A stretch of DNA of 64,000 bases from Streptomyces sp. HNM0574 (GTDB taxonomy: Bacteria > Actinomycetota > Actinomycetes > Streptomycetales > Streptomycetaceae): NCBI RefSeq assembly GCF_012726235.1, contig NZ_JAASAH010000003.1:186001-250000 (forward strand), read 5' to 3'. Below are positions 42,761-54,102 of this stretch, in pieces. Position 1 is the stretch's first letter; every line of letters starts with the position of its first letter. The notes under the pieces are model-generated. The model was given only the letters and a program-made list of their open reading frames with translations. It searched no databases and was not told the DNA's origin. Position numbers and translations under genes: made by a program.

Positions 42761-43657
42761 ATGGCGGGTGCGGGGAGGCCAGGCGGGAAACGCGCGCCGG
42801 GCGGTACAGGCAAGGTGAGCACGCAGGTCAGGGCGGGCGGGGAGCCGGAGGTGTCGGACAGCCTGCGGTGCTTCGGCGAGGTGGTGAAGGCGTTCCGGCG
42901 ACGGGCCGGGCTCACCCAGGAGGAGTTCGCGGCGCTGGTCCACTACTCGGCGCCGACGGTCTCCTCCATCGAACTGGGCCGCCGCTTCCCGCCTCCCACG
43001 TTCATCCAGCGCGCGGAGACGGTGCTGGACGCGTTCGGCGCGATCGAGGGCGCGGCCCGCCACCTGTCCCGGCAGCCGGGGCTGGCCAGCTGGTTCGCCC
43101 AGTGGGCCCTGCTGGAGGCGGAGGCCATCAGTCTGCACACCTACGAATGCCGCCTGGTTCCAGGGCTGTTGCAGACGGAGGCGTACGCGCGGGCGGTGAC
43201 GCTGAACGTGCCGCCGCTGCCCGACGAGAACCGGCTGGAGGAACGCGTCACCGCCAGGCTGGACCGGCAGGAGCTGCTCTCCACCCACCGGAAGCCGCCG
43301 TCGGCCTTCAGCTTCATCGTCGAACAGGCGGTGCTGGAGCGGCACACCGGCGGCGAGTCCGTCACCCGCGAACTCCTCGACCGCCTGCTGGAGATGGCCG
43401 AGCGGCACTGGAACATAGAGCTCCAGCTGATGCCCCTGCGCCAGCCGGTGCACGCGGGCCTGGACGGGCCGCTCCAGCTGCTGGAGACACCGGATCACCA
43501 GTGGTTCGCATACTCGGAGGGGCAGAAGAACGGGCGGCTGATCACCGCTCCCGAGGAGATCAGCGTGCTGCAACAGCGCTATGCCAAACTGCGCTCACAG
43601 GCCCTCACTCCGGAGGACTCCCTGGGCCTGTTGAGGCGAATGCGAGGAGCGCTGTGA
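42761..43657 (+). CDS. XRE-family regulator with DUF5753 domain
   Basis: A 298-residue DNA-binding protein of the large streptomycete family paired with DUF397 proteins. The helix-turn-helix (about 41-95) is VVKAFRRRAGLTQEEFAALVHYSAPTVSSIELGRR; the DUF5753 part spans 105-280 with the typical HTYECRLVPGLLQTEAYARA and QLMPLRQ segments. BldB/WhiJ-type systems of this layout act on development. Its partner gene follows immediately. The 298-base region 42463-42760 holds the divergent promoters. Confidence 0.93.
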   Translation: MAGAGRPGGKRAPGGTGKVSTQVRAGGEPEVSDSLRCFGEVVKAFRRRAGLTQEEFAALVHYSAPTVSSIELGRRFPPPTFIQRAETVLDAFGAIEGAARHLSRQPGLASWFAQWALLEAEAISLHTYECRLVPGLLQTEAYARAVTLNVPPLPDENRLEERVTARLDRQELLSTHRKPPSAFSFIVEQAVLERHTGGESVTRELLDRLLEMAERHWNIELQLMPLRQPVHAGLDGPLQLLETPDHQWFAYSEGQKNGRLITAPEEISVLQQRYAKLRSQALTPEDSLGLLRRMRGAL

Positions 43658-43659
43658 AC

Positions 43660-43905
43660 ATGTCCCGACTGACCTGGTTCAAGAGCAGCTTCAGCGGCTC
43701 GGAGGGCGACTCCTGCGTCGAAGTCGCCCTGTCCTGGCGCAAGTCCAGCCACAGCGGATCGGAGGGCGACGACTGCGTCGAGGTCGCCACCTGCGCCGAA
43801 GCCGTCCACGTCCGCGACTCCAAGGTGACCGACGGGCCCCAGCTCGCCCTCTCCTCCCCCGCGTGGGACGCGTTCGTGGCGTACGCGGCGGCGCGGGACT
43901 GCTGA
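43660..43905 (+). CDS. DUF397 protein with internal duplication
   Basis: An 81-residue protein. The DUF397 motif K-S-S-x-S-G-S-E-G-D-x-C-V-E-V-A occurs twice in a row (residues 6-21 and 25-41), a within-gene duplication; a usual family member has one copy. The second copy continues with the conserved VHVRDSK and WDAFVAYA. An upstream GTG at 43654 overlapping the XRE stop (GTGA) is an alternative start; the ATG fits the GAGGAG site better. Works with the adjacent XRE gene, probably as its antagonist or co-factor. Confidence 0.85.
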   Translation: MSRLTWFKSSFSGSEGDSCVEVALSWRKSSHSGSEGDDCVEVATCAEAVHVRDSKVTDGPQLALSSPAWDAFVAYAAARDC

Positions 43906-43945
43906 ACTCCCGGGCGGATTCCGGCAGGTGAGGACGCCCACCCCC

Positions 43946-44593
43946 TCACCTCCGCCAGTACAGATGGTGGACCACCGTGCCCGTCGGGCTGGGGACGACG
44001 TCGCGGTGGTAGCGGTCGAGGAGTTCGTCCGGGGACTCCCAGAGGCGGGAGCCCGAGCCGAGCTTCAGTGGTGAGACGGCCACGTGCAGGGTGTCGACGA
44101 GGCCGGCGTCCAGGAACTCGCGGATGGTGGTCGCGCCGCCGCCCAGGCGGACGTCCTTGCCCCGCGCCGCCTCCTTGGCCTGTTCGAGGACGGCGGCCGG
44201 GTCGCCGCCGACGAAGTGGAAGGTGGTGTCGGACAGTGTGAACGACGGGCGCGGGTGGTGCGTCATCACGAACACCGGGGTGTGGAACGGGGGTTCCTCG
44301 CCCCACCAGCCCTGCCACTCGTGGTCCTGCCAGGGCCCGCGCTGGGGACCGAACTTGTTGCGGCCCATGATCTCGGCACCGATGTTGCGCCCGTAGTCCC
44401 GCGTGAAGTAGTCGTCCAGCCCGCGGGTGCCGGCGCCGTCGGCCCGGTGCGGCCAGCTCGCCGTGGCCCCCGCCCAGACGAACATGTCCCCCGGATCGGC
44501 GTGCCCGAAGGGCCGCTCCAGACTCTGCCCCTCCCCGGCCCCGAACCCGTCCGCCGACACCGTGAAGTTCTGCACCCTCAACAGCTGCCCCAT
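43946..44593 (-). CDS. RibD C-terminal / dihydrofolate reductase-like protein
   Basis: A 215-residue protein of the DHFR-like family related to the RibD reductase domain. Visible: LLRVQNFTVSADGFGAG, IMGRNKFGPQRG (NADPH loop), PVFVMTHHPRP, VRLGGGATTIREFLDAGLVDTLHV and LGSGSRLW. True DHFR substrate residues are not evident and these proteins occur widely as stand-alone reductases of unknown substrate. GGGAGACGG before the ATG. It is divergent from the RHS toxin gene. Confidence 0.9.
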   Translation of the reverse strand: MGQLLRVQNFTVSADGFGAGEGQSLERPFGHADPGDMFVWAGATASWPHRADGAGTRGLDDYFTRDYGRNIGAEIMGRNKFGPQRGPWQDHEWQGWWGEEPPFHTPVFVMTHHPRPSFTLSDTTFHFVGGDPAAVLEQAKEAARGKDVRLGGGATTIREFLDAGLVDTLHVAVSPLKLGSGSRLWESPDELLDRYHRDVVPSPTGTVVHHLYWRR

Positions 44594-44776
44594 ATCCGTC
44601 TCCCTCGTCGCGGCTCGGTCCATCGGTACACGGGTCGACGGGTGGGAGGGGCGGAAGTCATCGGGGCGGCGTGTTCGTCCGGTATCCCCCGAGCCCCCTG
44701 ACACCCCCATGTGGCAGTCTGTCGCCCTGCTGACCTGGTGAAGGTCCAAGGGACGGGCGGACAGGGGGAGTTGACG

Positions 44777-47700
44777 GTGGGGTACACGCTGCCGGAGTGG
44801 GCGGACGAGGTTCTGGACTTCATCGGGATCAATTTCCCGAATGTCGACGAGGACGACTACCGGGCCATGGCGCAGGATCTGCGCGACTTCTCCGAGGCCA
44901 TCGAGGACCACGGGGCCGAGGCGCACCGCACCGTGCAGCGGCTGCTGTCCGCGAGCGAGGGGGCGGCCGCCGAGGCGCTGGAGGCGCACTGGGGGAAGGT
45001 GAAGGGCACCCATATCCAGGACGTCTCGGACGTCACCCGCACCTTCGGCGACGCGATGGACGTGGTGGCCGACCTGATCGACGGGATGAAGCGGAAGGCG
45101 GAGGCCGAACTCGGCATCCTCGCCGCCTCGGTGGGCATCTCCCTCGCCCTCGCCGTCGCGACCGGCGGCCTGTCCGCGCTGGTCGGCGCGGCGGGGACGA
45201 CGGCGGCGCGGGAGGCGATCCGGCGGGCGATCAAGGAGGCCGCGGACGCGATCGTCGAGCATCTGGTCTCCGTGCTGACCGAGCCGGTGGTCGCCAAGCT
45301 GGAGGACATGGCCGCCGATCTGCTGGTCGAGCTGGGCTCCGAGGCGCTGGGCCTGCCGGGCCAGGGCCCGCCGGGCGACAAGGGCGGGATGCAGCTCAAC
45401 TCCGCGCCGGGCTCGGCCGGTTTCCCCGGCGGTACGGGTGCCTCGGGCAAGGTCAGCATCGACCCGGGCGAGATGGACAAGGCGTCGGGAGACCTGAAGA
45501 ACCTCGCCTCCAAGTTCGACTCCGGCGCCCTCTCCAAGCTCGGCAAGGCCGAATCCAGCCACGGCCGTTCCCGCGGCAAGGACTCCTTCACCTCCGTCTT
45601 CGACCCGCTGATCGACTCCGGCGTCAAGGCCCTCGGCAAGGCCGCCCCCGCGCTCAAGAAGCACGTCACCGACGGCATCCCCCGCGGCATCGACGTCACC
45701 TCGAAGAACCACCGGCGCAACGAGGACGGCATCGTCGACGACCTGCGCGGGATCAACTCCAAGGCCGACGGCCGCGGTCCGGCCGGCGGCGGCAAGGGGC
45801 CCGGCGGCGGCCCGAACCACGTCAAGCCGGACTCGATGGACAAGTCCCCGTCCGACCTGCGCCTGACCGGCCGGGACCAGACCAACCGCACCTGCAAGAA
45901 CGACCCCATCGACGTCGCCAGCGGCGAGATGCTGCTGACCCAGACCGACCTCTCCCTCCCGGGCGTCCTACCCCTGACCGTCTCCCGCACGTACCTCTCG
46001 ACGTACCGCTACGGCCAGTTCTTCGGCCCGTCCTGGGCCTCCGTCCTCGACGAACGCCTCGAAGTCCTCCCGGACGGCGCCGTGATGTGGGCCCGCGAGG
46101 ACGGCTCACTGCTGCGCTACCCGCACCTTCCGGCCGCGGACGGCGACGAGGAGGTGTGGCCCGAGGAGGGCCCGCGCCTGCCCCTGTCCTGGGAGGGCAC
46201 GGGCGGGATGGGCGAGACCACGTACCGGATCACCGACCCGCGCACCGGCGTCACCCGCGCCTTCGCCGACAGCCCGCTGCACCGCACCGGCTGGTACTGG
46301 CTGACGTACTGGATGGACCGCAACAGCAACGAGGTCGACGTCTCCCGCCTGGAGGACGGCACCCCCTCGGCGCTGATCCACTCCGGCGGCTACCGCGTCA
46401 ACTGCCACGTCCACAACGGACGCCTGAAGCGCCTCACCCTCACCACCCCCGAGGGCCCCGTCGACGTCATGACGTACGGCCACGACGCGGCCGGCGACCT
46501 CACCCACGTCACCAACTCCAGCGGCCTGCCCCTCGTCTTCGACTACGACGAACGGCACCGCATCACCGCCTGGACCGACCGCAACGACTCCACCTTCCGG
46601 TACGTCCACGACGACGCCGACCGCGTCACCCGGACCATCGGCCCCGACGGCTGCCTCTCCTCCACCTGGACCTACGACCGCGCCCAGCGCCGCACCCTGT
46701 ACACCGACTCCACCGGCGCCACCACGGTCTACCAGCTCAACGCCCTCCACCAAGTCGTCTCCGAGACGGACCCGTTGGGCCACACGGTGCACTCGGAGTG
46801 GGACCGCTACGACAACCTGCGCTCCCGCACCGACCCCCTCGGGCACACCACCCGGTACGCGTACGACGAGACCTGGAACCTCACCGCGGTCCACCTCCCG
46901 GACGGCACCAGCACCTCCGTCACCTACAACGCGCTGAACCTCCCGGTCGAGGCCGTACGCCCGGACGGCGGCACGGCCCGCCTGGAGTACGACGAGTGGG
47001 GCAACCTCACCCGGGCCACCGGACCGGACGGCACCCACCACGCGTTCACCCACGACCGCACGGGCGCCGTCGCCACCGCCACCGGCCCGGCCGGCACGAC
47101 GGCGTACCGGAACGACGCGGCCGGCGTCCCCACGGCGGTCACCGACGTCTCGGGCGGCGTCGCGCGGGTGGAACGGGACGCCTTCGGACGTCCGGTGACG
47201 GTCACCGACCCCCTCGGCGCCGTCACCCGTGCCGCGTGGACGCCGGAGGGCCAACTGGCGGCGCAGACCTCCCCCGACGGCCGCACCGAGAGCCTCACCT
47301 GGGACGGCGAGGGCAACTGCCTCACCCACACCGACGCGGCCGGCGGCACGACGGCCTTCGAGTACACCCACTTCGACAAGCTCGCCGCCCGCACCGGACC
47401 CGACGGCGTCCGCTACGCGTTCACCTACGACACCGAGCTCCGCCTCACCCGCGTCACCAACCCCCAGGGCCTGACCTGGGATTACGTCTACGACCGCGCC
47501 GGATGCCTGATATCCGAGTCCGACTTCGACGACCGCGAGGTGCGCTACACCCACGACGCGGCAGGCCGCGCCGTCTCCCGTACGACCCCGCTCGGCGAGG
47601 AGATCACCCACGCCTACGACCCCCTCGGCCGCCTGGTCGCCAAGGAAGCCGACGGCATACGCACCGACTACACGTACGACGCCCTCGGCGCCCTCACCAG

Positions 47701-49360
47701 CGCCACCAGCCCCCTCAGCTCCCTCCTCCTGGAGAGGGACCCCTCCGGCCGGCTCCTCGCGGAGACCGTCGACGGCCGCACCACCCGCTACACCTACGAC
47801 GCCCTCGGCCGCCGCACCTCGCGCACCACCCCCACCGGCGCCGTCACCCACCTCAGGTATGACGCCGCCGGAAACCGCACCGGCCTCGACATCGACGGCC
47901 ACCGCCTCGACTTCACCCACGACGCCCTCGGCCGCGAGCTCACCCGCGCCTTCGGCCCCGCCACGTCCCCGGTCGCGCTCACCACCGCCTGGGACATGAG
48001 CGGCCGCCCCGTCGCCCACAACCTCGTCTCCCCCGGCCGCACCCTCCGCTCGCGGACGTACCACTACCGGGCGGACAACCACCTCACCTCGATCACCGAC
48101 GAGACCACCGGCCTCCGCCAGCAGATGCGACTGGACCCGGCCGGGCGCCCGTTGAGCGTCACCGCGGACGGCTGGACCGAGTCCTACGCCTACGACCAGG
48201 CCGGCAACCAGACCCGCGCCGAATGGCCCGACGAGGCGGGCCGCACCGAGGCCCGCGGCGAGCGCACCTACGAGGGCACGCGCGTCCTGACGGCGGGCAA
48301 CGTCCGCTACGAGCACGACGCCGCGGGCCGCATGGTCCTCCGCCAGAAGCGCCGCCTGTCGAAGAAGCCCGACACCTGGCACTACGAGTGGGACACCGAG
48401 GACCACCTGGTCTCCTGCACCACCCCCGACGGCTCCGTCTGGCGTTACACCTACGACCCGATGGGCCGCCGCACCGCCAAGTACCGCATGAACGCGGACG
48501 GTTCGGCCGCCGAAACCGTCCACTTCACCTGGGACGGCACCCGCCTCGCCGAACAGACCGACACCGCCACCGGCGTCACCCTCACCTGGGACCACGAGGG
48601 CCACCGCCCCCTCACCCAGCTGGAGCGCAAGCCCCGCACCCAGGACGAGTACGACTCCCGCTTCTTCGCCATCGTCACCGACCTCGTCGGCACCCCCACC
48701 GAACTCGTCGACGAACAGGGCGACATCGCCTGGCACACCCGCACCACCCTCTGGGGCACCACCACCCGCAACCGCAACGCCACAGCCCACACCCCCCTCC
48801 GCTTCCCCGGCCAGTACGAAGACCCCGAAACCGCCCTCCACTACAACTACTTCAGGCACTACGACCCGGAAACGGGGCGGTACGCGTCACCGGATCCGCT
48901 GGGGCTGGCGCCGGCGCCGAATCCGGTGGGGTATGTCGACAATCCGTGCAGGGAAACGGATGCGCTGGGGCTTTCTCCGTGCCCAGTGGAGCGGTACCGC
49001 CGCGACACCCGCGGCCCGGAAACCATTTTCGAGGATGGGCTGAACCCGAAGGGGAATAACATGAGCCTGGAAGAACACGTCTACGGAGTAGCGGGAGACT
49101 TCACACCGGATTCCGGTTTCGTTGCCACCACCGACAACAAGTCACATGCATTCGACCGCATGAAATCCGATACCGACCACGTGTATTTGATCAGGCCACG
49201 AGAAGACGGGGTCGATGTGAATGATGCCCTCCCCGACCTTCCTCCCCACATGCGAGCCGAGAGCGAGTTCGCATTCCCCCGGAGCATCGACAGGTCAGAG
49301 ATTGCAGGCGCCTGGAACGCACATCGCGAGTGGATACCCAACCCGCACTATGGAGGCTAG
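44777..49360 (+). CDS. RHS-repeat polymorphic toxin with C-terminal ADP-ribosyltransferase domain
   Basis: A 1527-residue secreted-toxin type protein. N-terminal 1-200: alpha-helical WXG100-like segment and a hydrophobic stretch, with no signal peptide, suggesting a type VII route. Residues about 355-420 hold a DUF6531-like segment (DPIDVASGEMLLTQTDLSLP), followed by about 20 YD/RHS repeats. The RHS core ends RYASPDPLGL...DALGL (about 1370-1398). The toxin tip (1400-1527) matches pertussis toxin S1: Y-R-x-D-x-R (1407-1412), F-V-A-T-T (1448-1452) and E-S-E (1495-1497), the R/STS/ExE triad. GTG start behind GGGGGAG. Its last 400 bases are less GC-rich than the repeats. Confidence 0.93.
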   Translation: MGYTLPEWADEVLDFIGINFPNVDEDDYRAMAQDLRDFSEAIEDHGAEAHRTVQRLLSASEGAAAEALEAHWGKVKGTHIQDVSDVTRTFGDAMDVVADLIDGMKRKAEAELGILAASVGISLALAVATGGLSALVGAAGTTAAREAIRRAIKEAADAIVEHLVSVLTEPVVAKLEDMAADLLVELGSEALGLPGQGPPGDKGGMQLNSAPGSAGFPGGTGASGKVSIDPGEMDKASGDLKNLASKFDSGALSKLGKAESSHGRSRGKDSFTSVFDPLIDSGVKALGKAAPALKKHVTDGIPRGIDVTSKNHRRNEDGIVDDLRGINSKADGRGPAGGGKGPGGGPNHVKPDSMDKSPSDLRLTGRDQTNRTCKNDPIDVASGEMLLTQTDLSLPGVLPLTVSRTYLSTYRYGQFFGPSWASVLDERLEVLPDGAVMWAREDGSLLRYPHLPAADGDEEVWPEEGPRLPLSWEGTGGMGETTYRITDPRTGVTRAFADSPLHRTGWYWLTYWMDRNSNEVDVSRLEDGTPSALIHSGGYRVNCHVHNGRLKRLTLTTPEGPVDVMTYGHDAAGDLTHVTNSSGLPLVFDYDERHRITAWTDRNDSTFRYVHDDADRVTRTIGPDGCLSSTWTYDRAQRRTLYTDSTGATTVYQLNALHQVVSETDPLGHTVHSEWDRYDNLRSRTDPLGHTTRYAYDETWNLTAVHLPDGTSTSVTYNALNLPVEAVRPDGGTARLEYDEWGNLTRATGPDGTHHAFTHDRTGAVATATGPAGTTAYRNDAAGVPTAVTDVSGGVARVERDAFGRPVTVTDPLGAVTRAAWTPEGQLAAQTSPDGRTESLTWDGEGNCLTHTDAAGGTTAFEYTHFDKLAARTGPDGVRYAFTYDTELRLTRVTNPQGLTWDYVYDRAGCLISESDFDDREVRYTHDAAGRAVSRTTPLGEEITHAYDPLGRLVAKEADGIRTDYTYDALGALTSATSPLSSLLLERDPSGRLLAETVDGRTTRYTYDALGRRTSRTTPTGAVTHLRYDAAGNRTGLDIDGHRLDFTHDALGRELTRAFGPATSPVALTTAWDMSGRPVAHNLVSPGRTLRSRTYHYRADNHLTSITDETTGLRQQMRLDPAGRPLSVTADGWTESYAYDQAGNQTRAEWPDEAGRTEARGERTYEGTRVLTAGNVRYEHDAAGRMVLRQKRRLSKKPDTWHYEWDTEDHLVSCTTPDGSVWRYTYDPMGRRTAKYRMNADGSAAETVHFTWDGTRLAEQTDTATGVTLTWDHEGHRPLTQLERKPRTQDEYDSRFFAIVTDLVGTPTELVDEQGDIAWHTRTTLWGTTTRNRNATAHTPLRFPGQYEDPETALHYNYFRHYDPETGRYASPDPLGLAPAPNPVGYVDNPCRETDALGLSPCPVERYRRDTRGPETIFEDGLNPKGNNMSLEEHVYGVAGDFTPDSGFVATTDNKSHAFDRMKSDTDHVYLIRPREDGVDVNDALPDLPPHMRAESEFAFPRSIDRSEIAGAWNAHREWIPNPHYGG

Positions 49361-49361
49361 G

Positions 49362-49772
49362 ATGGACAGTTCTCACACGATGCAGACTGTAGACTTTCGA
49401 GGCAGCCCCGCAGAAGTCGTCACCGTGGAAATTCGGGGCTTCGATCCATACGCCCTCAGCATCACGGACTCAGCAGGAGTGAGCGACTCGTACGAAGCGG
49501 ACAACGTCTTCTCCTGCCTCCTCAAAGCAAGAAGAGACCTCGAAGAAAAAGGCCTGCTCCTGTGCTGCCAGGGAGCCCGGCCGGATGTCATGGTAACCGG
49601 CATGCGCAAGCAGACCGAGGGCGGAAGGTTTGCATACTCTTTCAACCCGGAAACTCGTGAGATCTACGACGACGACGTAGACATTCTGGCCCCCGCCTCT
49701 TTCGACGCGATCGGAACCGTCGAAGAACAGCGGAGGAACATCTTCAAGATGGCGGGTATCGCCGACATATAG
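49362..49772 (+). CDS. Candidate immunity protein for the RHS toxin
   Basis: A 136-residue cytoplasmic protein starting two bases after the toxin stop; its ribosome site GGAGG lies inside the toxin's last codons. No homology recognised. It is acidic, with an N-terminal beta-rich look (VVTVEIRGFDPYALSITD) and the pair of Cys in LLLCCQGA. Its base composition is AT-richer than the RHS part, matching the toxin tip. Position and size fit the rule that the gene right after an RHS toxin encodes its immunity protein; the function is inferred. Confidence 0.8.
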   Translation: MDSSHTMQTVDFRGSPAEVVTVEIRGFDPYALSITDSAGVSDSYEADNVFSCLLKARRDLEEKGLLLCCQGARPDVMVTGMRKQTEGGRFAYSFNPETREIYDDDVDILAPASFDAIGTVEEQRRNIFKMAGIADI

Positions 49773-49829
49773 TCGCCCCAGAAGAATCCTGACGGGCACC
49801 CGGGTCCGGATCGACAAGAAGGAAACGCT

Positions 49830-50108
49830 GTGCGGGTAGCCGAGCGCCTCGCCCGAAAGGTGCGCGCCGACTTCAGGGACGAGGCCCAGCAGGTGATCGA
49901 CCTGCTGGAGGAGACAGCGGTGAAAACGGACCACGGGCAGTCCAACGAGCGCATCACAGGGGCTGCGGTGGTCCTGGCCCGCGGCGACACCGACAGGTTC
50001 CTCATCGCCCTGCAGCTGATGGAGGAGGACTGGCGCGACCTTCTGGTCTCCTCGGGACTGGCGGACGAGGGCTGGGAAGACCGGCTGGAGGCGTACTTCG
50101 CGTCGTGA
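49830..50108 (+). CDS. Small helical protein, second candidate immunity gene
   Basis: A 92-residue acidic, helical protein, GTG start with AAGGAAACGCT upstream, 57 bases after the first candidate immunity gene. Motifs: DEAQQVIDLLEE...ERITGAAVVLARGD and EEDWRDLLVSSGLADEGWEDRL, typical of small proteins in RHS loci. Function unknown; may be another immunity gene or a remnant of an earlier toxin's partner. Confidence 0.75.
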   Translation: MRVAERLARKVRADFRDEAQQVIDLLEETAVKTDHGQSNERITGAAVVLARGDTDRFLIALQLMEEDWRDLLVSSGLADEGWEDRLEAYFAS

Positions 50109-50142
50109 GTGGTATGCGGCACGTATCGCCGAGAGGGTGGGG

Positions 50143-50463
50143 ATGGACCACTGGAAAGTCGTCTGGCATCACGATTTCGACGAAGAGCCCGTGACGTTCT
50201 GGAGCGAGATCGGAGCGGACGGGTACGAGGTCCGGAAGGTGCAGGAGTTCAGGGGCGGACGCATCGTCAAGGCTGACGCCGGGACGGAAACCCGGGAGAT
50301 CGGGCTGAGTGAGGCCCCGGTGGGTGAACTCCCGGACGTCACCGCGCAGTCCGAGTTCTCGGCCTGCCGCATCAGCCCGGAGGACTTCCACGCCGTCTGG
50401 GACCGAGCCGCATGGTCGGGCCGTCGGCACGAGCACCCCGGTCCCGGCCACTCCCCCGAGTGA
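50143..50463 (+). CDS. DUF6881-like small protein, third candidate immunity gene
   Basis: A 106-residue protein. HWKVVWHHDFDEEPVTFWSE and GYEVRKVQEFRGGRIVKAD match the DUF6881 pattern of small proteins found beside toxins. The ATG at 50143 has GAGAGGG in front; a GTG two codons earlier is possible. It converges with lon, with 22 bases between the ends. Immunity role is suggested by location only. Confidence 0.75.
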   Translation: MDHWKVVWHHDFDEEPVTFWSEIGADGYEVRKVQEFRGGRIVKADAGTETREIGLSEAPVGELPDVTAQSEFSACRISPEDFHAVWDRAAWSGRRHEHPGPGHSPE

Positions 50464-50485
50464 CCGGGACCGGGACGGGAACAGC

Positions 50486-52987
<2,502 letters not shown>

Positions 52988-53008
52988 GATCTCTCCCTCG
53001 GCAGGCAA

Positions 53009-53029
53009 GTTGAGCAATACCCACTCAAT
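53009..53029. promoter_or_regulatory. HAIR-like operator (HspR) upstream of lon
   Basis: TTGAG-N9-CTCAA, matching the HspR-associated inverted repeat CTTGAGT-N7-ACTCAAG at its inner arms, 23 bases before the lon ATG. Lon is a known HspR target in Streptomyces. The outer bases differ (G for C and T for G). Confidence 0.75.
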
Positions 53030-53150
53030 GCAGCGGGCGCCGCCGTTGTTCCCGCCGCCCGCCCGCGTTCACCGTGAGCGGACCGGACGCCGCCCGGCAC
53101 CGGCCCGAATCCGCTGGACCCCGCCCCCGCGACGCCCCGAGGATGACGGG

Positions 53151-54011
53151 ATGCCGTACGAGACGCTCGAACCCCCGCTCGTCCTCGACCGCCGGATGGG
53201 ACCGCACGGCGAGGTCGTGCTGCGGCGGCACGGCGAGCTGCTGCAGATCATCGCCAACGGGTGCTTCCTGATGGACACCTCCGACGGCCGCTCCGAGCGG
53301 CTGCTCGTGCGGGCCGCGCTGCGCGAGCTGGACGGCCGCCCCGCGCCGTCGCTGCTGCTCGGCGGCCTCGGCGTGGGCTTCTCGCTCGCCGAGGCGGCGG
53401 CCGAGCCGCGCTGGGGAGAGATCACCGTCGCCGAGCGGGAGCAGGCGATCATCGACTGGCACCGCCCGGGCGCACCCCTCGCGGACGTCTCCGCCGAGGC
53501 GCTGGCCGACCCCCGGGTCCGCATCGCGCACACCGACCTCGTCGCCCACCTGAGCGGCCCGGCGGCGACGCCCCCAACCACCGCGACGAGGGCGCCGTCC
53601 CCCATTCCGGATTCGGCGGCGGAAAAGGGGCAGCAGGGGTCATCCGGAACGGGCCCGTCCGGCCCCGCCGGGAATCTTCACAAGAACGGCACCTCATCCG
53701 CACCCACGGACTCAACCTTCCCGCCCACTCAGGCGTCCCCTGCGGCTTATGACGTGATGTGTCTGGACATCGACAACGGCCCGGACTGGACGGTCACGGC
53801 GGACAACACCACCCTTTATTCACCCGACGGACTCGCCGCCTGCCGCGAGAGCCTCACCCCGGGCGGCGTGCTGGCCGTGTGGTCGGCCCAACCCTCCCCG
53901 ACATTCGAGGACGCATTGCGGAATACCGGATTCACGAGGGTCCGTACCGAAGAGATCCGCGTCGTCCGAGGCGTCCCCGACGTCGTTCACATCGCAACCA
54001 AACCGGCGTAG
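53151..54011 (+). CDS. Spermidine-synthase-like methyltransferase-fold protein with insert
   Basis: A 286-residue protein of the polyamine-synthase-like Rossmann fold: LLLGGLGVGFSLAEAA (residues 68-83) and VAEREQAIIDWHR provide a cofactor pocket, and DVMCLDIDNGPDW continues the core. Residues 137-199 are a low-complexity Pro/Ser/Thr/Gly insert absent from the fold. Full polyamine-synthase catalytic residues (a D-x-x-D type loop) are not obvious, so it is probably a related protein of unknown substrate. It diverges from lon and lies upstream of the two-component system on the same strand. Confidence 0.8.
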   Translation: MPYETLEPPLVLDRRMGPHGEVVLRRHGELLQIIANGCFLMDTSDGRSERLLVRAALRELDGRPAPSLLLGGLGVGFSLAEAAAEPRWGEITVAEREQAIIDWHRPGAPLADVSAEALADPRVRIAHTDLVAHLSGPAATPPTTATRAPSPIPDSAAEKGQQGSSGTGPSGPAGNLHKNGTSSAPTDSTFPPTQASPAAYDVMCLDIDNGPDWTVTADNTTLYSPDGLAACRESLTPGGVLAVWSAQPSPTFEDALRNTGFTRVRTEEIRVVRGVPDVVHIATKPA

Positions 54012-54102
54012 CCGCCGCACACACGGGGCCCTTACGCTGCTGCCAGCAAGCGCACACAAACAAGCCACGACAAGCAGCGGGGCGACGCAGGGGCGGGGCC
54101 TA

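Noticed and set aside
44797..47862. A second large open frame inside the RHS gene
   Set aside because: Arg/His/Pro-rich composition with no motifs; a frame shadow of the repeat-bearing gene.
46106..48859. A 900-codon minus-strand frame over the RHS repeats
   Set aside because: Val/Gly/Arg-rich reverse shadow; no start context and no domain pattern.
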